A DNA stretch of 64,000 nucleotides, taken from contig JANAVB010004074.1 in the NCBI GenBank assembly GCA_029216955.1, positions 1-64,000 on the forward strand, written 5' to 3'. Below are positions 10,254 through 20,399 of the stretch, piece after piece. The stretch comes from Iris pallida (Eukaryota > Streptophyta > Magnoliopsida > Asparagales > Iridaceae). The notes under the pieces were generated by a model that searched no databases, was not told the DNA's origin, and saw only the letters and a list, made by a program, of their open reading frames with translations. The first letter of the stretch is position 1. The number at the start of each line of letters is the position of its first letter. Position numbers and translations under genes: made by a program.

Positions 10254-13200
10254 CTAGGGTTCTTCTTCGAAGGGTTCTGGCGCTTGGTCTTCGCCTTCAC
10301 CTTTTTGAGGTTGTGCTGACGTCATGTTAGCTGACAGCACTTTCCTGAAGACTGATCCGATACTGGTATCGGAATCCCAAGTCGATGCTTCGGACGAATG
10401 GGAATGTTCTATGTCTTCTGCATCTGAACTCTCTGGGGTTGATGGCGGCGTGACATAGCCTAACCCTCGTCCAGTCCGATTATAATAATCCTGTGGCTTT
10501 CTATTGGGCATCGAAAGTCGGACAGGGAGATGTCGACCCTTGCCGTAGTTTAAGCCTTTGTTGCTTTTCAGGTCGTAGCCCATCTTTTGGATGATGTGCT
10601 TAGCCGCATCCGTATACCGATAGACTTGTACTCTGCCGGTATCAGGTTCGGGCTCGATTGACGGGAGGTCCCGACGACGCTCGACTTTGCCCGAGATGAT
10701 GGTGCCTTGGTCTCGGCTCCGTGGAGGGACTATGAAGACTCCTTGAGACGGTACTATTTGGTTATGGCAGATGGTCGTTATTTGTGTTTGCAACGACCGT
10801 AGAGCGTTGTCTAATATATACATGGCATTCCAGTGGGGAAGACAAGAATAATTAAAAGACACTCTATTATTGATAAAGTACGAGATCTTATCCCGTGGGA
10901 TTACATTGTCAAAGGAGGGTGCCTCTACGTCAGCCGAGATATAATCACCAAGCTCCTCGTCTGTAAGAACTGGGGGCGAACTAGGAGAGTCCAACACAGC
11001 TTTGGGGTCTGAGAGGGTTATATGAGCCTTCTCTGACACCTTGGATGACTGCGGTGGCTTGCCCTTGAGACGCACCTTGAGAGGCGCCTCGGTTGCGCCT
11101 CCGGTGAGTGGTATCTTCCCTTGTAATTTTGCCACCAGGGGAGCCGATGTTTGAGGTGGCTTTCCCTTGAGGCGTATCTTCAGGGGTGCTTCGCGAGCCG
11201 GCGCTTTCCCTGATAGCTTGATGCTTATTGGAGGCGCCTTCTGAGGTGGTTTTGCCTTCAGTCGAATTTTCAAGGGGGCGTCGGGAGTCGTCTCAGGCTC
11301 CATGTCCGGCTCTGTTGCCGTCTCTGCCTCATCATCAGCGTCGTTGGCTTCCTCCTCGTCAATGGGCTTGTATAAGTCAGAATCGGTGAAGTAGGCTTCA
11401 ATCCCTTTGAAAGGATCGATGTCTGCAAACTCCGTCCGGATGACGCCATTGGTGGATACATACTTCATGTACTGGTGGAGCGTGGAGGGCACCACCATGT
11501 ACTCATGCAGCCATGGTCGACCGAGCAGGATATTGTAGTTGACCTCAGCATCTACTACATAACAAGTCACCTCAGTTTTGAGGCTGCCAATGTGACACTT
11601 CAGTTGGATCTTGCCCAATGGCTCGCTCTTGCTAGCATTGAAGCCGCTGATGGTTGTATTGGAGGGCGCCAGCCGGTACATCGGGATCCCCAGCTTTGAT
11701 AGCAGCGCCTTTGGAATGATGCTTAGGGAAGACCCAGGATCGATCTGAATCCGGCTCACCTTAACCGAGCCAATGTACCCTGTATAATACAGCGGTCGGT
11801 TATGTCGGTGATGCTTGAGCAGCATGTCTTGTTGGGTGAAAGTTATGTTTGGGATAACTTCATCCGCACAATGACAGTGCGCACAAGTAGTTGGGAGGTC
11901 TTCATGCTGCTTGACCTGACTGAGAAAGGATTCAGCGTCCTTCAGAGCTTCGCAGAGAGCTTCTCGGGAATCTTTAGAAAGACGCAGGAGCTCGAACAAA
12001 GACAGGCGCGCAGGTATACTGGCTAATTGTGCCAGAATGTCGAAGTTGTGAGGCTTGGACAGCCCCGAAGTATTCTCCTTCCGTAGAGGTCTGTCAAAAC
12101 GGGCCTCCACCTGCTTCTGCTTATTGGCTGCTGAGGGCTTAGATGGACCCTCTTCAGGGATGGTGCTAGGAGGCACCACCTCGGCGGCGGCTTCGCCGGA
12201 TTGGGAGCTCTGTTGTGTACGTGTTTGTACTGGAAGTGCCTCTTCTGTTGAAGAAGAGACTGTGCGGCAAGACTTGATCTTCCTGCCTTTTGATTTGGAG
12301 GTAGGGCGTACCTCCGATTGAGTCACCTCGGAGACGAGGTCGGGGTGAACCCAGAGGACCTCTCCTCGAGATGTGGTGAGCGGGGTGAGTCCACTCACAT
12401 TGTCACGAGTAGGTGGTAAGTTTACCACCTCCATTGTCGCCTTAGGGATGGGGACGACGCCATCTTGTGTGGTAGTTGGCGACAAGGTGCCAAACTGAAG
12501 CGAAACCAGATTGGCCGACACCGTCTTCTCTTCATAGTCGACGGAGATTACATCCGCATTGATCATGCGCTGGATGTAATTCTTGAGGACGTAGCAGTCC
12601 TTGGTCGGGTGCCCGACATACCGATGGTAGTGACAGTACCTTGGGTTGTCCACTTTCCCAACTTCATCGGGCCGCTTTGGGTCCGGTAGCTTGATCTTGT
12701 CACCCTGCTTCAGTATCTCAAAAAGTTGCAGGGTGTCGTCATCATTGAATGAATAAACCTCCTTGGGTCTTGGTGCCAGTGGAGGTTTCTGAGTAGGCAC
12801 AGATGCGCCTTTTGAGGCATTAACAGTCAATGCCTGTTTCCCCTTTTCTTCTCGTCCAGAGCTGTTAGCTGCGGACTTTTTCCCCTTATCGTCAAAGGCG
12901 GGGAAGCTGACACCCAGAAGACGTGCATTGGCCGCCTTCTTTTCTGCAGCTTCAGCTTCGATGATCAGGGAGCTCCAGTCAGGAGGGGGAGTAGAGTTGA
13001 GCCAGAGCTTTACTGCAGGCAGCATGTTCATGCTGCAAGCGGAAAGGAGCGCATGTTCTGGCATGCGTGGAGGTAGCCTGAAGCAAGCCTGTCGGAAGCG
13101 TTCGATGAACACCCGAACCGTTTTCTTCTCCTTCTGACGTATCTCTATGAGAGACGCCATCGTCATGTCCTTCCCGCCGTCGTAGAAGCGGTCGAGGAAG

Positions 13201-13835
13201 AGGCACGTCAGGTCGTCGAAGGACGATATGGAATTGTCGGGGAGGCTGCAGTACCAGTCATATGCTACTCCTTTCAGGGCCCCGACAAAGATACTGGTGA
13301 GGAGCGCGTCCTCCTTCGGAAGATGCCCCGTCTGTGACTGGAAGTACGTCAGGTACCGTCGCGGAGAGTCCTTCCCGTCATATGGGGTGAGTGTTTGTGG
13401 CTTATACTTTGGGGGATAAACCACCTTGTTCCACTCGAGGGGATAAGGCTGGGGAATGCCCATCTTCTGGCGTTCCTCTTGCCTGCTCTTGGACTCGAAG
13501 CACTCCCGCAGGTCTTTGATCATTTCGACCATATCCTCCGTAGAGCTAGGAGTCGGAAAAGGAGGTACCATCTGGATTGGAGCGTTTGAGGGCTCTGAGG
13601 TCCGAGGTGCTTCTGTATCCGAGGGCGCCCGTTGGAGGGGCACACTCGACTCTCCATTAGCTCCTGGGTCAGGACCAGTTGAAGGTGTCCTGATCAAGGC
13701 CGATCGCATCTCAAACACTGCTTGAGTCAGTGCTTGCATTGAGGCAGAGAGGGTTTTGAGTCCTCCCTCCAATGAGTCTATGCGCTGGACTATGTCCTGT
13801 GACGGCGCATCAGACTCGACATCATCCCCGGCCAT
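10254..13835 (-). CDS. Element A gag-protease polyprotein, 1193 codons
   Basis: ATG at 13835 overlaps the end of ORF1 by 46 nt in another frame. A capsid-type gag domain lies near residues 145-270 (RRYLTYFQSQTGHLP, then FLDRFYDGGKDM and IEIRQKEKKTVRVFIERF). A single degenerate knuckle-like CHYHRYVGHPTKDC lies near 400. The aspartic protease lies near 690-830 with IDPGSS at the active site and ILLGRPWLHEY after it. A proline/lysine linker with repeats of LKIRLKGKPPQ spans about 850-930. A G-patch-like glycine-rich stretch (LNYGKGRH, then RTGRGLGYV) lies near 1080-1115. The frame is intact over its whole length and ends in TAG directly before RT. It would form the particle and process it. Confidence 0.88.
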   Translation of the reverse strand: MAGDDVESDAPSQDIVQRIDSLEGGLKTLSASMQALTQAVFEMRSALIRTPSTGPDPGANGESSVPLQRAPSDTEAPRTSEPSNAPIQMVPPFPTPSSTEDMVEMIKDLRECFESKSRQEERQKMGIPQPYPLEWNKVVYPPKYKPQTLTPYDGKDSPRRYLTYFQSQTGHLPKEDALLTSIFVGALKGVAYDWYCSLPDNSISSFDDLTCLFLDRFYDGGKDMTMASLIEIRQKEKKTVRVFIERFRQACFRLPPRMPEHALLSACSMNMLPAVKLWLNSTPPPDWSSLIIEAEAAEKKAANARLLGVSFPAFDDKGKKSAANSSGREEKGKQALTVNASKGASVPTQKPPLAPRPKEVYSFNDDDTLQLFEILKQGDKIKLPDPKRPDEVGKVDNPRYCHYHRYVGHPTKDCYVLKNYIQRMINADVISVDYEEKTVSANLVSLQFGTLSPTTTQDGVVPIPKATMEVVNLPPTRDNVSGLTPLTTSRGEVLWVHPDLVSEVTQSEVRPTSKSKGRKIKSCRTVSSSTEEALPVQTRTQQSSQSGEAAAEVVPPSTIPEEGPSKPSAANKQKQVEARFDRPLRKENTSGLSKPHNFDILAQLASIPARLSLFELLRLSKDSREALCEALKDAESFLSQVKQHEDLPTTCAHCHCADEVIPNITFTQQDMLLKHHRHNRPLYYTGYIGSVKVSRIQIDPGSSLSIIPKALLSKLGIPMYRLAPSNTTISGFNASKSEPLGKIQLKCHIGSLKTEVTCYVVDAEVNYNILLGRPWLHEYMVVPSTLHQYMKYVSTNGVIRTEFADIDPFKGIEAYFTDSDLYKPIDEEEANDADDEAETATEPDMEPETTPDAPLKIRLKAKPPQKAPPISIKLSGKAPAREAPLKIRLKGKPPQTSAPLVAKLQGKIPLTGGATEAPLKVRLKGKPPQSSKVSEKAHITLSDPKAVLDSPSSPPVLTDEELGDYISADVEAPSFDNVIPRDKISYFINNRVSFNYSCLPHWNAMYILDNALRSLQTQITTICHNQIVPSQGVFIVPPRSRDQGTIISGKVERRRDLPSIEPEPDTGRVQVYRYTDAAKHIIQKMGYDLKSNKGLNYGKGRHLPVRLSMPNRKPQDYYNRTGRGLGYVTPPSTPESSDAEDIEHSHSSEASTWDSDTSIGSVFRKVLSANMTSAQPQKGEGEDQAPEPFEEEP

Positions 13836-15490
13836 GTATACTGTCCTGACACGACCAGGAGTGGATGGATTGGTTGAGGCTTCGCTTTCGGCCTCACTCT
13901 CATGCGGGGAGTCACTTCTCCTGGTGTTGGGCCACCCCCAGCCACATTCTGGAGTTCATCTTCAACAGGCGCATCTGCAAGGGTCTGCTTGCCCTCGGCT
14001 CCGTCTTGAAGGACCTCTTCGTTTCCAGAACTACCCCCGGCAGTGTCCTGGAGGACATCCTTATTTTGAGGGGCTTCAGGGAGAGTAATCTCGCCTTGAT
14101 GATGGAGATCCGCCGCAGCTGTGCTTTGGACATCTTCCTCTTCGGAAGGAGGCTCAACAAGGGTCTGGCTACCCCCAGCTTCCTCCGAGGACTTCTTCCT
14201 CAACCGAGTGCCTTCAAACACTCCAGAGGTCGAGACAGCTGCCTTGGTTTTCCTCGGCTGGCTTTTGGATGAAGACGAGGAATTGGCAGTCGTCTTCCGG
14301 ATTGATGAGGAGTTGGAGACCACATTGCATGAAACAACCTTTGGCTCCTCTTCAGCTGACACCTTCGCCCCAAGGTGACGTCGGAGAGGTGTCGATGATT
14401 GTAGTCGTTGGAAGACCGACTGTCTTGGTAGAACTGCCGTCTTGCAACAGCAGTTGATGGTGACCACCGCACAAGTATGCCCCGTAAGAGGCGCATCGTG
14501 CTTGTTGGTCGACTCTCCTGACCGGCGCTTGTGAGTGATCACGTTGCGCAGGTCGTTGGAGGAGAGTGGTGCCTTCACACCCCCTTCAGACGTATGGCAA
14601 GGCCAAATGCCGGGGTGGTCAGGTGAGTGCTGTGTCCCCTGATCTAATACCAAGCAGGCATCACGATCAGTAGTGGAAGAACCACAACATTTGAAGTGAC
14701 TTGAACGGTCCTCAAACGCACAACCAGAGGAGGCGCGGGAGTTCAAAACCACTGAGTTTGTCTCTCTCGACTTAGTTGTGCACGCAGTAGATGCGCCCAA
14801 GCGAGATGAGGGCTTCGAAGATCGACTCGTTGTTGGTGCAGAAGCACTTGAGTCAACCCTGTACAGCTTGCCATCGGCAGCGCGCGTGATGACGAGCGCG
14901 TGCCTCTGGCCGGCTGCTGGCATAGCACATCTGTGGCGCATGGCCCGTGCCGTCTTGGATTTCTTCGTACCAGCCCGCTGGGGCGCATAGTACTCAGCAT
15001 CCAAATTCTCCTCGCCATTACAGCGAGTGAGTTTGTCAAAGACAGAGGCTTTTTGTGGCGCATCAGAGGTGATGCGCGGGGCATTGGCTGTGCCCCTGCT
15101 CCGTCGACGTATCTTCCTCGCCTGAGAGGGAGATGGCTGGGGAACGTGGTCGGCCGCACGCTTCCCCAAGAGATGCGCTGCATCGGCGGGCGCACCTTGG
15201 TTGCTGAGAACGTCAGCATGAAGGGAAGGCTGGATTGCTGCATCCCCTTCAGTGGTGGTGCCCGAGGCGTCAACCTTGCGCACCCAGGCCGTGCAGATCT
15301 TCTTCGGCTTTGGTAGCCGCTTCGAAGGACTCGCACTTCCTTCAGAAATGAACTCCTCGTACGCCTATTGATTGAGGCGCACGACCAGCGTCTTGTGGGA
15401 GGAGCCCACCTTCACATCGTCGGCCTGTGACACGACTTTCTCGGAAGAGGAGAAAGAGGTCCCCAGCAGAGTCGCCAGCTTGTTTGCCAT
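13790..15490 (-). pseudogene. Element A extra ORF upstream of gag (ORF1), starting in the LTR
   Basis: The frame can be followed upstream from the ATG at 15283 to an ATG at 15488-15490, which lies inside the last 10 bp of the 5' LTR. The codons after it read through the whole primer-binding site. TAG at 15365-15367 (codon 42) is the only break, and it matches a CAG-to-TAG change after an Asn-Gln. The full frame is about 566 codons. The protein is basic at first (KIRRRSRG, KKSKTAR), then Ser/Thr-rich, with an acidic C-terminal part containing repeats near VLQD and LQDTAGG. No known family recognised. Extra ORFs before gag are typical of Ogre/Tat elements; their role is unknown. It may also be translated only from the downstream ATG at 15283. 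Confidence 0.6.
15459..15477 (-). promoter_or_regulatory. Primer-binding site of element A (tRNA-Arg-like)
   Basis: On the minus strand TGGCGACTCTGCTGGGGAC starts 3 nt after the LTR end. The opening TGGCGACTC fits the 3' end of an arginine tRNA plus CCA, the primer type reported for Ogre/Tat elements. This places the LTR end at 15481. Confidence 0.8.
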
Positions 15491-15796
15491 TAAAATTGTT
15501 TGATTGAAAACTTTAATACAAACAGAACAGTGTTACAATGTAGGACTTAGATGTAGTCCTAGGAGTACACTTTTGTTTAAGCTGGGTCCTTAGTGCCAAT
15601 GGAGCGAGAGGTAATGCGTTGACTCCGTTGACCGGCTGACGACGGTTATCGGTTCTCTGAAGGCGTGGATTGCTCTGGGTGCTGGAGCTTGTTGAGAGGA
15701 GGAAGACGTTGAGTATCTGTATCTGCCTCTCTGATGATTCCTTGTACGTTCGTTGTGGATTCTCTGTGTGTGTGTGTGTGAAGGAGAAGATCCCTC

Positions 15797-15804
15797 TATT
15801 TATA
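15797..15804 (-). promoter_or_regulatory. Sense TATA box of element A
   Basis: CTATAAATAGAGGG on the minus strand inside the 5' LTR, upstream of ORF1 and gag. Transcription would begin near 15770, giving R/U5 and then the primer site at 15477. The position fits the U3/R border of an LTR promoter. Confidence 0.65.
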
Positions 15805-16726
15805 GTTTTGCAGGCTGGCTGCTCATGTGCGCATGTAGGATGCGCCGGTGTGTGGGGACGCCACGTGGAGGTTGCTGATGGAGGCGCATAGATGATGCGC
15901 CCTGATTGAGGGGGAGAACTCTTCATACTGCTGTTGTGAGCCGGCACGTAGCAGAGGAGAAGATCTTTCTGTTGCTGAAATCTTGGACGAGTTGAGTCAA
16001 AGGACACGTGTCATCGACCCATGGCTCGAAGATCTCGGATTTGGGGGGGGCAGTGATCTGGTGAGCTGCGCCTTGGATCTGGGCGCAGGAGGAGGCTACG
16101 GTTCATAACCTTTAGGAGTTACAAACCATTTAGGGTGCATGGCTTTTGGGGCACATGCAGGTGACCTTCCTTCTGTCTTTCGGGATCAGAGATCAGTCTG
16201 AGGCGCATGGCTTTTGAGGCGCATGCAAAGCTTCAACTGGAGACCCTCCTTCTGTCTTTCGGGATCAGTGAAGAGTCTGAGGCGCATGGCTTTTGAGGCG
16301 CATGCTGGTTTGGACGCATGGCCGTAGAGGCGCATGGCGATTTGGACGCATGGCCATAGAGGCGCATGCGGATGGCCACGTGGCAGTAGTCGTCGGAATA
16401 GAGTCATGATGATGCTGACGTTACCGATGCTTCGTTCTCTAAAAAAGCTGTCACTGTTCAGACTTTGGGAAGCGTGCTGCCAACTCTGGTGTCAGTTCAG
16501 CATTTAATGTTTGTGATGTTCGATGGACAGCTGAGTGGGCACATTGGTTGGTGTCCCACTCGACATGGAGATGTGAGGGAGGGCGCATCCTCTGTGATGC
16601 GCCGGGTACTGTAGGGCGCATCTGTGTGATGCGCCTGATGCTGGAGGGCGCGTCCGTGTGATGCACTGTTTAGCTGGCGCATCCGACATGTCTTTTAATG
16701 ACGCGGTTGTCTCGCTCCTCGAGTGC

Positions 16727-17661
16727 TATAAATAGCCGTTTGGCTGAATTCGAGGCGTCCGGTTCATCCATTTAATGCAAATTCATTGCACAGAATTCGG
16801 AGAGTCATCCACTTGGCGCGTGGGTTTGATTTGCCCGGCCTATAAATAGTGGCATGGAGAGAAGGTTTGCTCCTCATTCCCTCACGTAATTCCAACATGA
16901 ACTTGGATATGCGGGTGCATTCTGTTGACGAAGTGCTCCCGAGGGTGAAGATGAGACGTCGTGTTGTCTTCGATGCACTTGAAGGTGACTGTTACATCCA
17001 AAAGACGGAGTCGAGGGCTTCTGAGGCAGGCAGAAGGTGCCTGTTGCATCCAAAGATAAGGATGTTCGGGCCTCGTCTCCGTTATTCCGGAAGAGCCGTA
17101 GATCGGAATGCTAGGCTCTCTCTTCCTTCGAAGTGGGTGCCGCCCATTTTGATTGTGTTGAAAGCTCCTTGTGCTATAATTTCGATCACGGTCTTCCTTG
17201 GTCTTTGGAGGCTCTTTCGAAGCCTCCCCCGGCCACAGCATTTGCGGTGCTCTTCTCTTCCTTGGTTCCAGCCAGAGGGTTAAATGCTTTGCTTGGCGAA
17301 GCACTTATCAGGCGAGCCTGGCTGGAAGAGCGGCACATAACTGGGCTCTGCTCGGCCAGGTGAGCCTGGTTGGAAGAGTTGCACATCACTGAGCTGCTGA
17401 AGGGATGCACATAACTGAGCTGCTGGAGAGATGCACATCACTGAGCTGCTGGAGAGATGGTAGGATGCGCCTGGCTGGAGGCGCATGACATCTACTGCGC
17501 CTGGCTGACAGCGCATGGTGACTGTTGCGCCTATCGGAAGGCGCATGGTGGTTGCTGCGCCTATCTGGAAGGCGCATGGTGGCTGTTGGCTGTAGATCCA
17601 GGATCCTTCCTTTGTAGAAATTCTCCTAAACATGTAATAGACTTTTACATATATGAATAAA
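16727..17661 (+). other. Antisense unit in the 5' LTR: two TATA boxes, ORF and poly(A) signal
   Basis: The second copy of the arrangement in the left LTR: TATAAATA at 16727 and 16841, a 128-codon ORF at 16897-17283 and AATAAA at 17656. All parts are intact in both LTRs. Nothing beyond motif content shows that it is expressed. Confidence 0.4.
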
Positions 17662-17768
17662 AAGTCCTTCTTCGAATGTCTATGGCTTATTCGATTAGCT
17701 GTCTGAGTTCTGGCGCATATAATGCCTGGCGCATGGGCTTTCTGGTTGTGAAATTCCATGCTTCTACA

Positions 17769-18490
17769 GTATGCACCCACCACCGGCCCGCCAAGAGAGT
17801 AGACTGAGGGGGTGGCGTATGTGCCCACGTCGGGGCTACCAGGAGCGCCCTCGGAGGGGTATGCACCCTCAGAGGGATATGCGCCCACGCGAGCGTGAGC
17901 GCATGGAAGAGCGTCTCCAGGCAGCAAAATAGCGCCACGTGGAGGGGGAGCGGGAAGTTCAAAATTCGAAATCAGATTTTGAAAAAGTCCTGCACAGATC
18001 GAACCCGAGGATGGGGGAGGAGCAGGAATCGCAGCAGATGGCGGCAGGGGGGAGGAGGAGACTAGCTGACCGCCTCGACGAGGAAGGCCGGTGACGGGGA
18101 CGGGGACAGCCGGAAGGCCTGCGATGGAGGAAGGGAGAGCCGCCTGACGCAGAAATGCCTGAACAAGCGAGGAGGAGACAGGGGGCCGGGAGGGTGGTGG
18201 TGGGGGCGATGGGTTGGCCGGGGAGGTCGGCGGTTAGCCGGGGGGGCTGAGAAGGCTGGAAGGACGGCGGCGGGCGGAGGAAACTGGAGACGGACGGGAG
18301 GGAGAGGGGACGGGCCGAGCACGGCAATAAGGTCGACGACGGGATCCTCCATACGCAGAGGAGGGAGGGGAGGAAAGAGGTAAGAGAGGCGAGGGAAAGG
18401 CCGGCCGATCCCGTCGGCCTAGGCCGGGCGGGACAGGGAGGACGGCTCGAGCTGGAGGATCGTGGAGGGGGAAGCAGAGCACAGCATTCT
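17769..18490. other. GC-rich flank between element A and element B
   Basis: Purine-rich on the + strand and strongly GC-rich from about 18000 to 18470, unlike the AT-rich DNA to its right. On the minus strand a pyrimidine-rich leader precedes an ATG at 18350-18352 opening a 96-codon Pro/Arg-rich frame. This could be the transcribed (R) part of the LTR of B, since the LTR of F has a similar GC-rich patch at 29150-29400. It could also be a captured gene fragment. It has no counterpart beside the other LTR of B. I cannot decide between these. Confidence 0.4.
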
Positions 18491-18491
18491 G

Positions 18492-18547
<56 letters not shown>

Positions 18548-18571
18548 GAAGAGGAGGAAAAGGTAAGGCAA

Positions 18572-18670
<99 letters not shown>

Positions 18671-18987
18671 GAGGGGACTGGAAAACCCCCAAACAGGGAT
18701 GATCCCAGGAACACCTAGGCTAAGGCAAACCCAAACATATCTAATTAAAAAAACTAACTATATATATAAGTAAAGAAACTAACTATATATATAGAGCTTA
18801 TATAGAAACTAGATATATGTATATAAATTCATATATGAAAGTATATAGATAATCTAATATATACTAAAAATACATATCTACTGAACATGAAACTGGAAAA
18901 CACATCTCAAACCTCAGAAATCTGAGTATCTCCCCAGCCTAACCCAATTTCAGAAACTGCAAAACCTAACTCAACCAAAACATGTAA

Positions 18988-19023
<36 letters not shown>

Positions 19024-20399
19024 AAGAAGGGGATAATGTGTCCACACATGTCTCAGCAATGGGGTGTGTCAAAAAGTGTCCAAATCGTATCAATACTCTG
19101 ACCAAGTCCAAGTGTCAACTGGTATCAGAAACCAGTGCACAGCAAGGCTCGTGCTGATGTGTTGACCTATCCAGGACACGACACACACCATGAAATGTCT
19201 CGTGCTCGTGTCAGTAGCTAGGTAGGTGTAGGGATAGGTGTACAAGTGTCTGCAAAGTGTCCAAGTGCTCTCGTGTCCGCGTGTCAAGCCCGTATCAGAG
19301 GCTCAATTTCGTGTGTGCACAGTCTGTTCAAAATCAATGCAGACACGATAACATGTTCGGTACGACACAAATCGACCTGAAACTTGGGGAGGGGCCTGAC
19401 AGTCATGGCCCTCACCTCTATGTCAAGTCTCACGTGTCCAAGTGGTCTGTGCAGTGAGAAATAGGTGTCGGGTAACAGGAGAGTGTCCATAGTGTGCAGT
19501 GAGCATCCCTGTGTCAGATTTGAACACAAAAAATGTGTCGAATTGTGCTCAGTCACCAAGAAACCCAATCCGCACATAAACAACAACCAAATGAAGAAAT
19601 TAGTTTTGAAATTCATGAATAAACATTCCAGTGAGGTATTTCACCAAACACCTTACACTATACTATGATACGTCTCCGATATGCATATCAAATGGACACG
19701 GATTCCTACCAAACTTAGCCTACAGCTAGGGGGATCCTAAATACATGCATGTATGGAGAGAAATAAGGAATTGAAAGGGTTTAGATAGCATTACCTATTG
19801 AGAGTTGGAATCTCAATGAAATAGCCCCTTCCAAAGCTTCAACACCAAATTCCTATGGTCCAATGCCTCCAACCCTTCCTAGCTAGGCACAAGAGTCTTC
19901 TTCTTTACTAGAGAAATGCAATGAAACTGATTTGGTCCAATTTGGAGGTAATTTAAAAAAAGGGGGCAAATTTAGGGAAGAACATAAACTAGGGTTAGGG
20001 TTTGCTATAAATGAGGCAAGAGGGGCTATATGATGACTTAAATAGGGGGTGAGAGGCTCTCTTGGCCGGCCATATGAAGTGGGCTAGGGTTAGGCTAAGT
20101 TACAAAGGCCCATTACCTCTTCCTATAATGTAAAACAAGCAATTTAAGCTAAAGGTCCAAACTAGCTCCATAATTCAATTCTCCAAATGGTCTTTAAGTC
20201 ATTCCTAGCTAGATTATAGTCTAAATACTAACTCAAACTAGTTAGATTGGTCTCCATAGTTATGGTTAGTCTCTAGGCTAAGTTGTTCTAAGGTTTTACT
20301 AGCAAAGACCAAAAATCACATTATACCAAATTAAATATCATAAAAATAATCAAAATTTATAATTACCAAATACCCTTATTCTAGAAAGTGGTAGTGACA
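18491..20399 (-). repeat. 3' LTR of element B, truncated or rearranged at its left
   Basis: Homologous to 24884-26760 with indels at the AT arrays. The right edge GTAGTGACA is followed by the polypurine tract. Homology to the other LTR is lost left of the (AT)n run at 18497, although the right LTR continues for 1.7 kb further. It contains many CGTGTC/GTGTCC words (19040-19530) and a second (AT)n at 18988-19021. Confidence 0.7.
18497..18668. repeat. Compound microsatellite (AT)n-(GA)n-(GT)n
   Basis: (AT)n at 18497-18543, a 30-bp unique spacer, (GA)n at 18575-18600 and (GT)n at 18602-18668. The equivalent place in the right LTR (24884-24950) has only short GA and GT runs, so the array has expanded in one copy. 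Frames through it are artefacts. Confidence 0.95.

Larger units (their letters stand above)
1..17768 (-). mobile_element. Element A: Tat/Ogre-like Ty3/gypsy LTR retrotransposon (left end outside window)
   Basis: A minus-strand element of about 18.6 kb if the missing part of the left LTR equals the right one. The order on the minus strand is LTR (17768 to 15481), primer site, ORF1, gag-protease, RT, two RNase H domains, integrase, antisense gene, polypurine tract, LTR. Dual RNase H, an arginine-tRNA-like primer site, an extra ORF before gag and an antisense ORF after pol are all traits known from the Tat/Ogre lineage. Positions 1-1473 match 16296-17768 with no net indels and about 30 substitutions (2 percent), nearly all transitions. 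The five bases after the right LTR (GTATG) would be the target duplication, but the left copy is outside the window. Coding regions are broken by TAG codons and single-base deletions, so this copy is not autonomous. Confidence 0.9.
15481..17768 (-). repeat. 5' LTR of element A (2288 bp)
   Basis: Bounded by TG (15481-15482) and CA (17767-17768) on the + strand, that is TG...CA on either strand. The primer site abuts the inner end. The outer 1473 bp match the left LTR. The minus-strand TATA box at 15797-15804 implies U3 of about 2 kb and R plus U5 of about 290 bp. A (GT)n run at 15768-15780 lies at the likely transcription start. Repeated GGCGCATGG-type words and two copies of a 60-bp block (CTTCTGTCTTTCGGGATCAG near 16171 and 16250) lie in 16140-16330. 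Confidence 0.88.

Noticed and set aside
16033..16053. GGATTTGGGGGGGG followed by CAGTGA as a plus-strand polypurine tract and LTR start
   Set aside because: It looked convincing at first, but it lies within the 5' LTR. The primer site at 15459-15477 and the tract at 1474 fix the orientation as minus with the LTR reaching 15481.
18492..18714. Frames across the (AT)(GA)(GT) microsatellite, and likewise 24711-25113
   Set aside because: Dinucleotide runs give open frames in all phases; the predicted proteins are HT, LS, YI or ER repeats.
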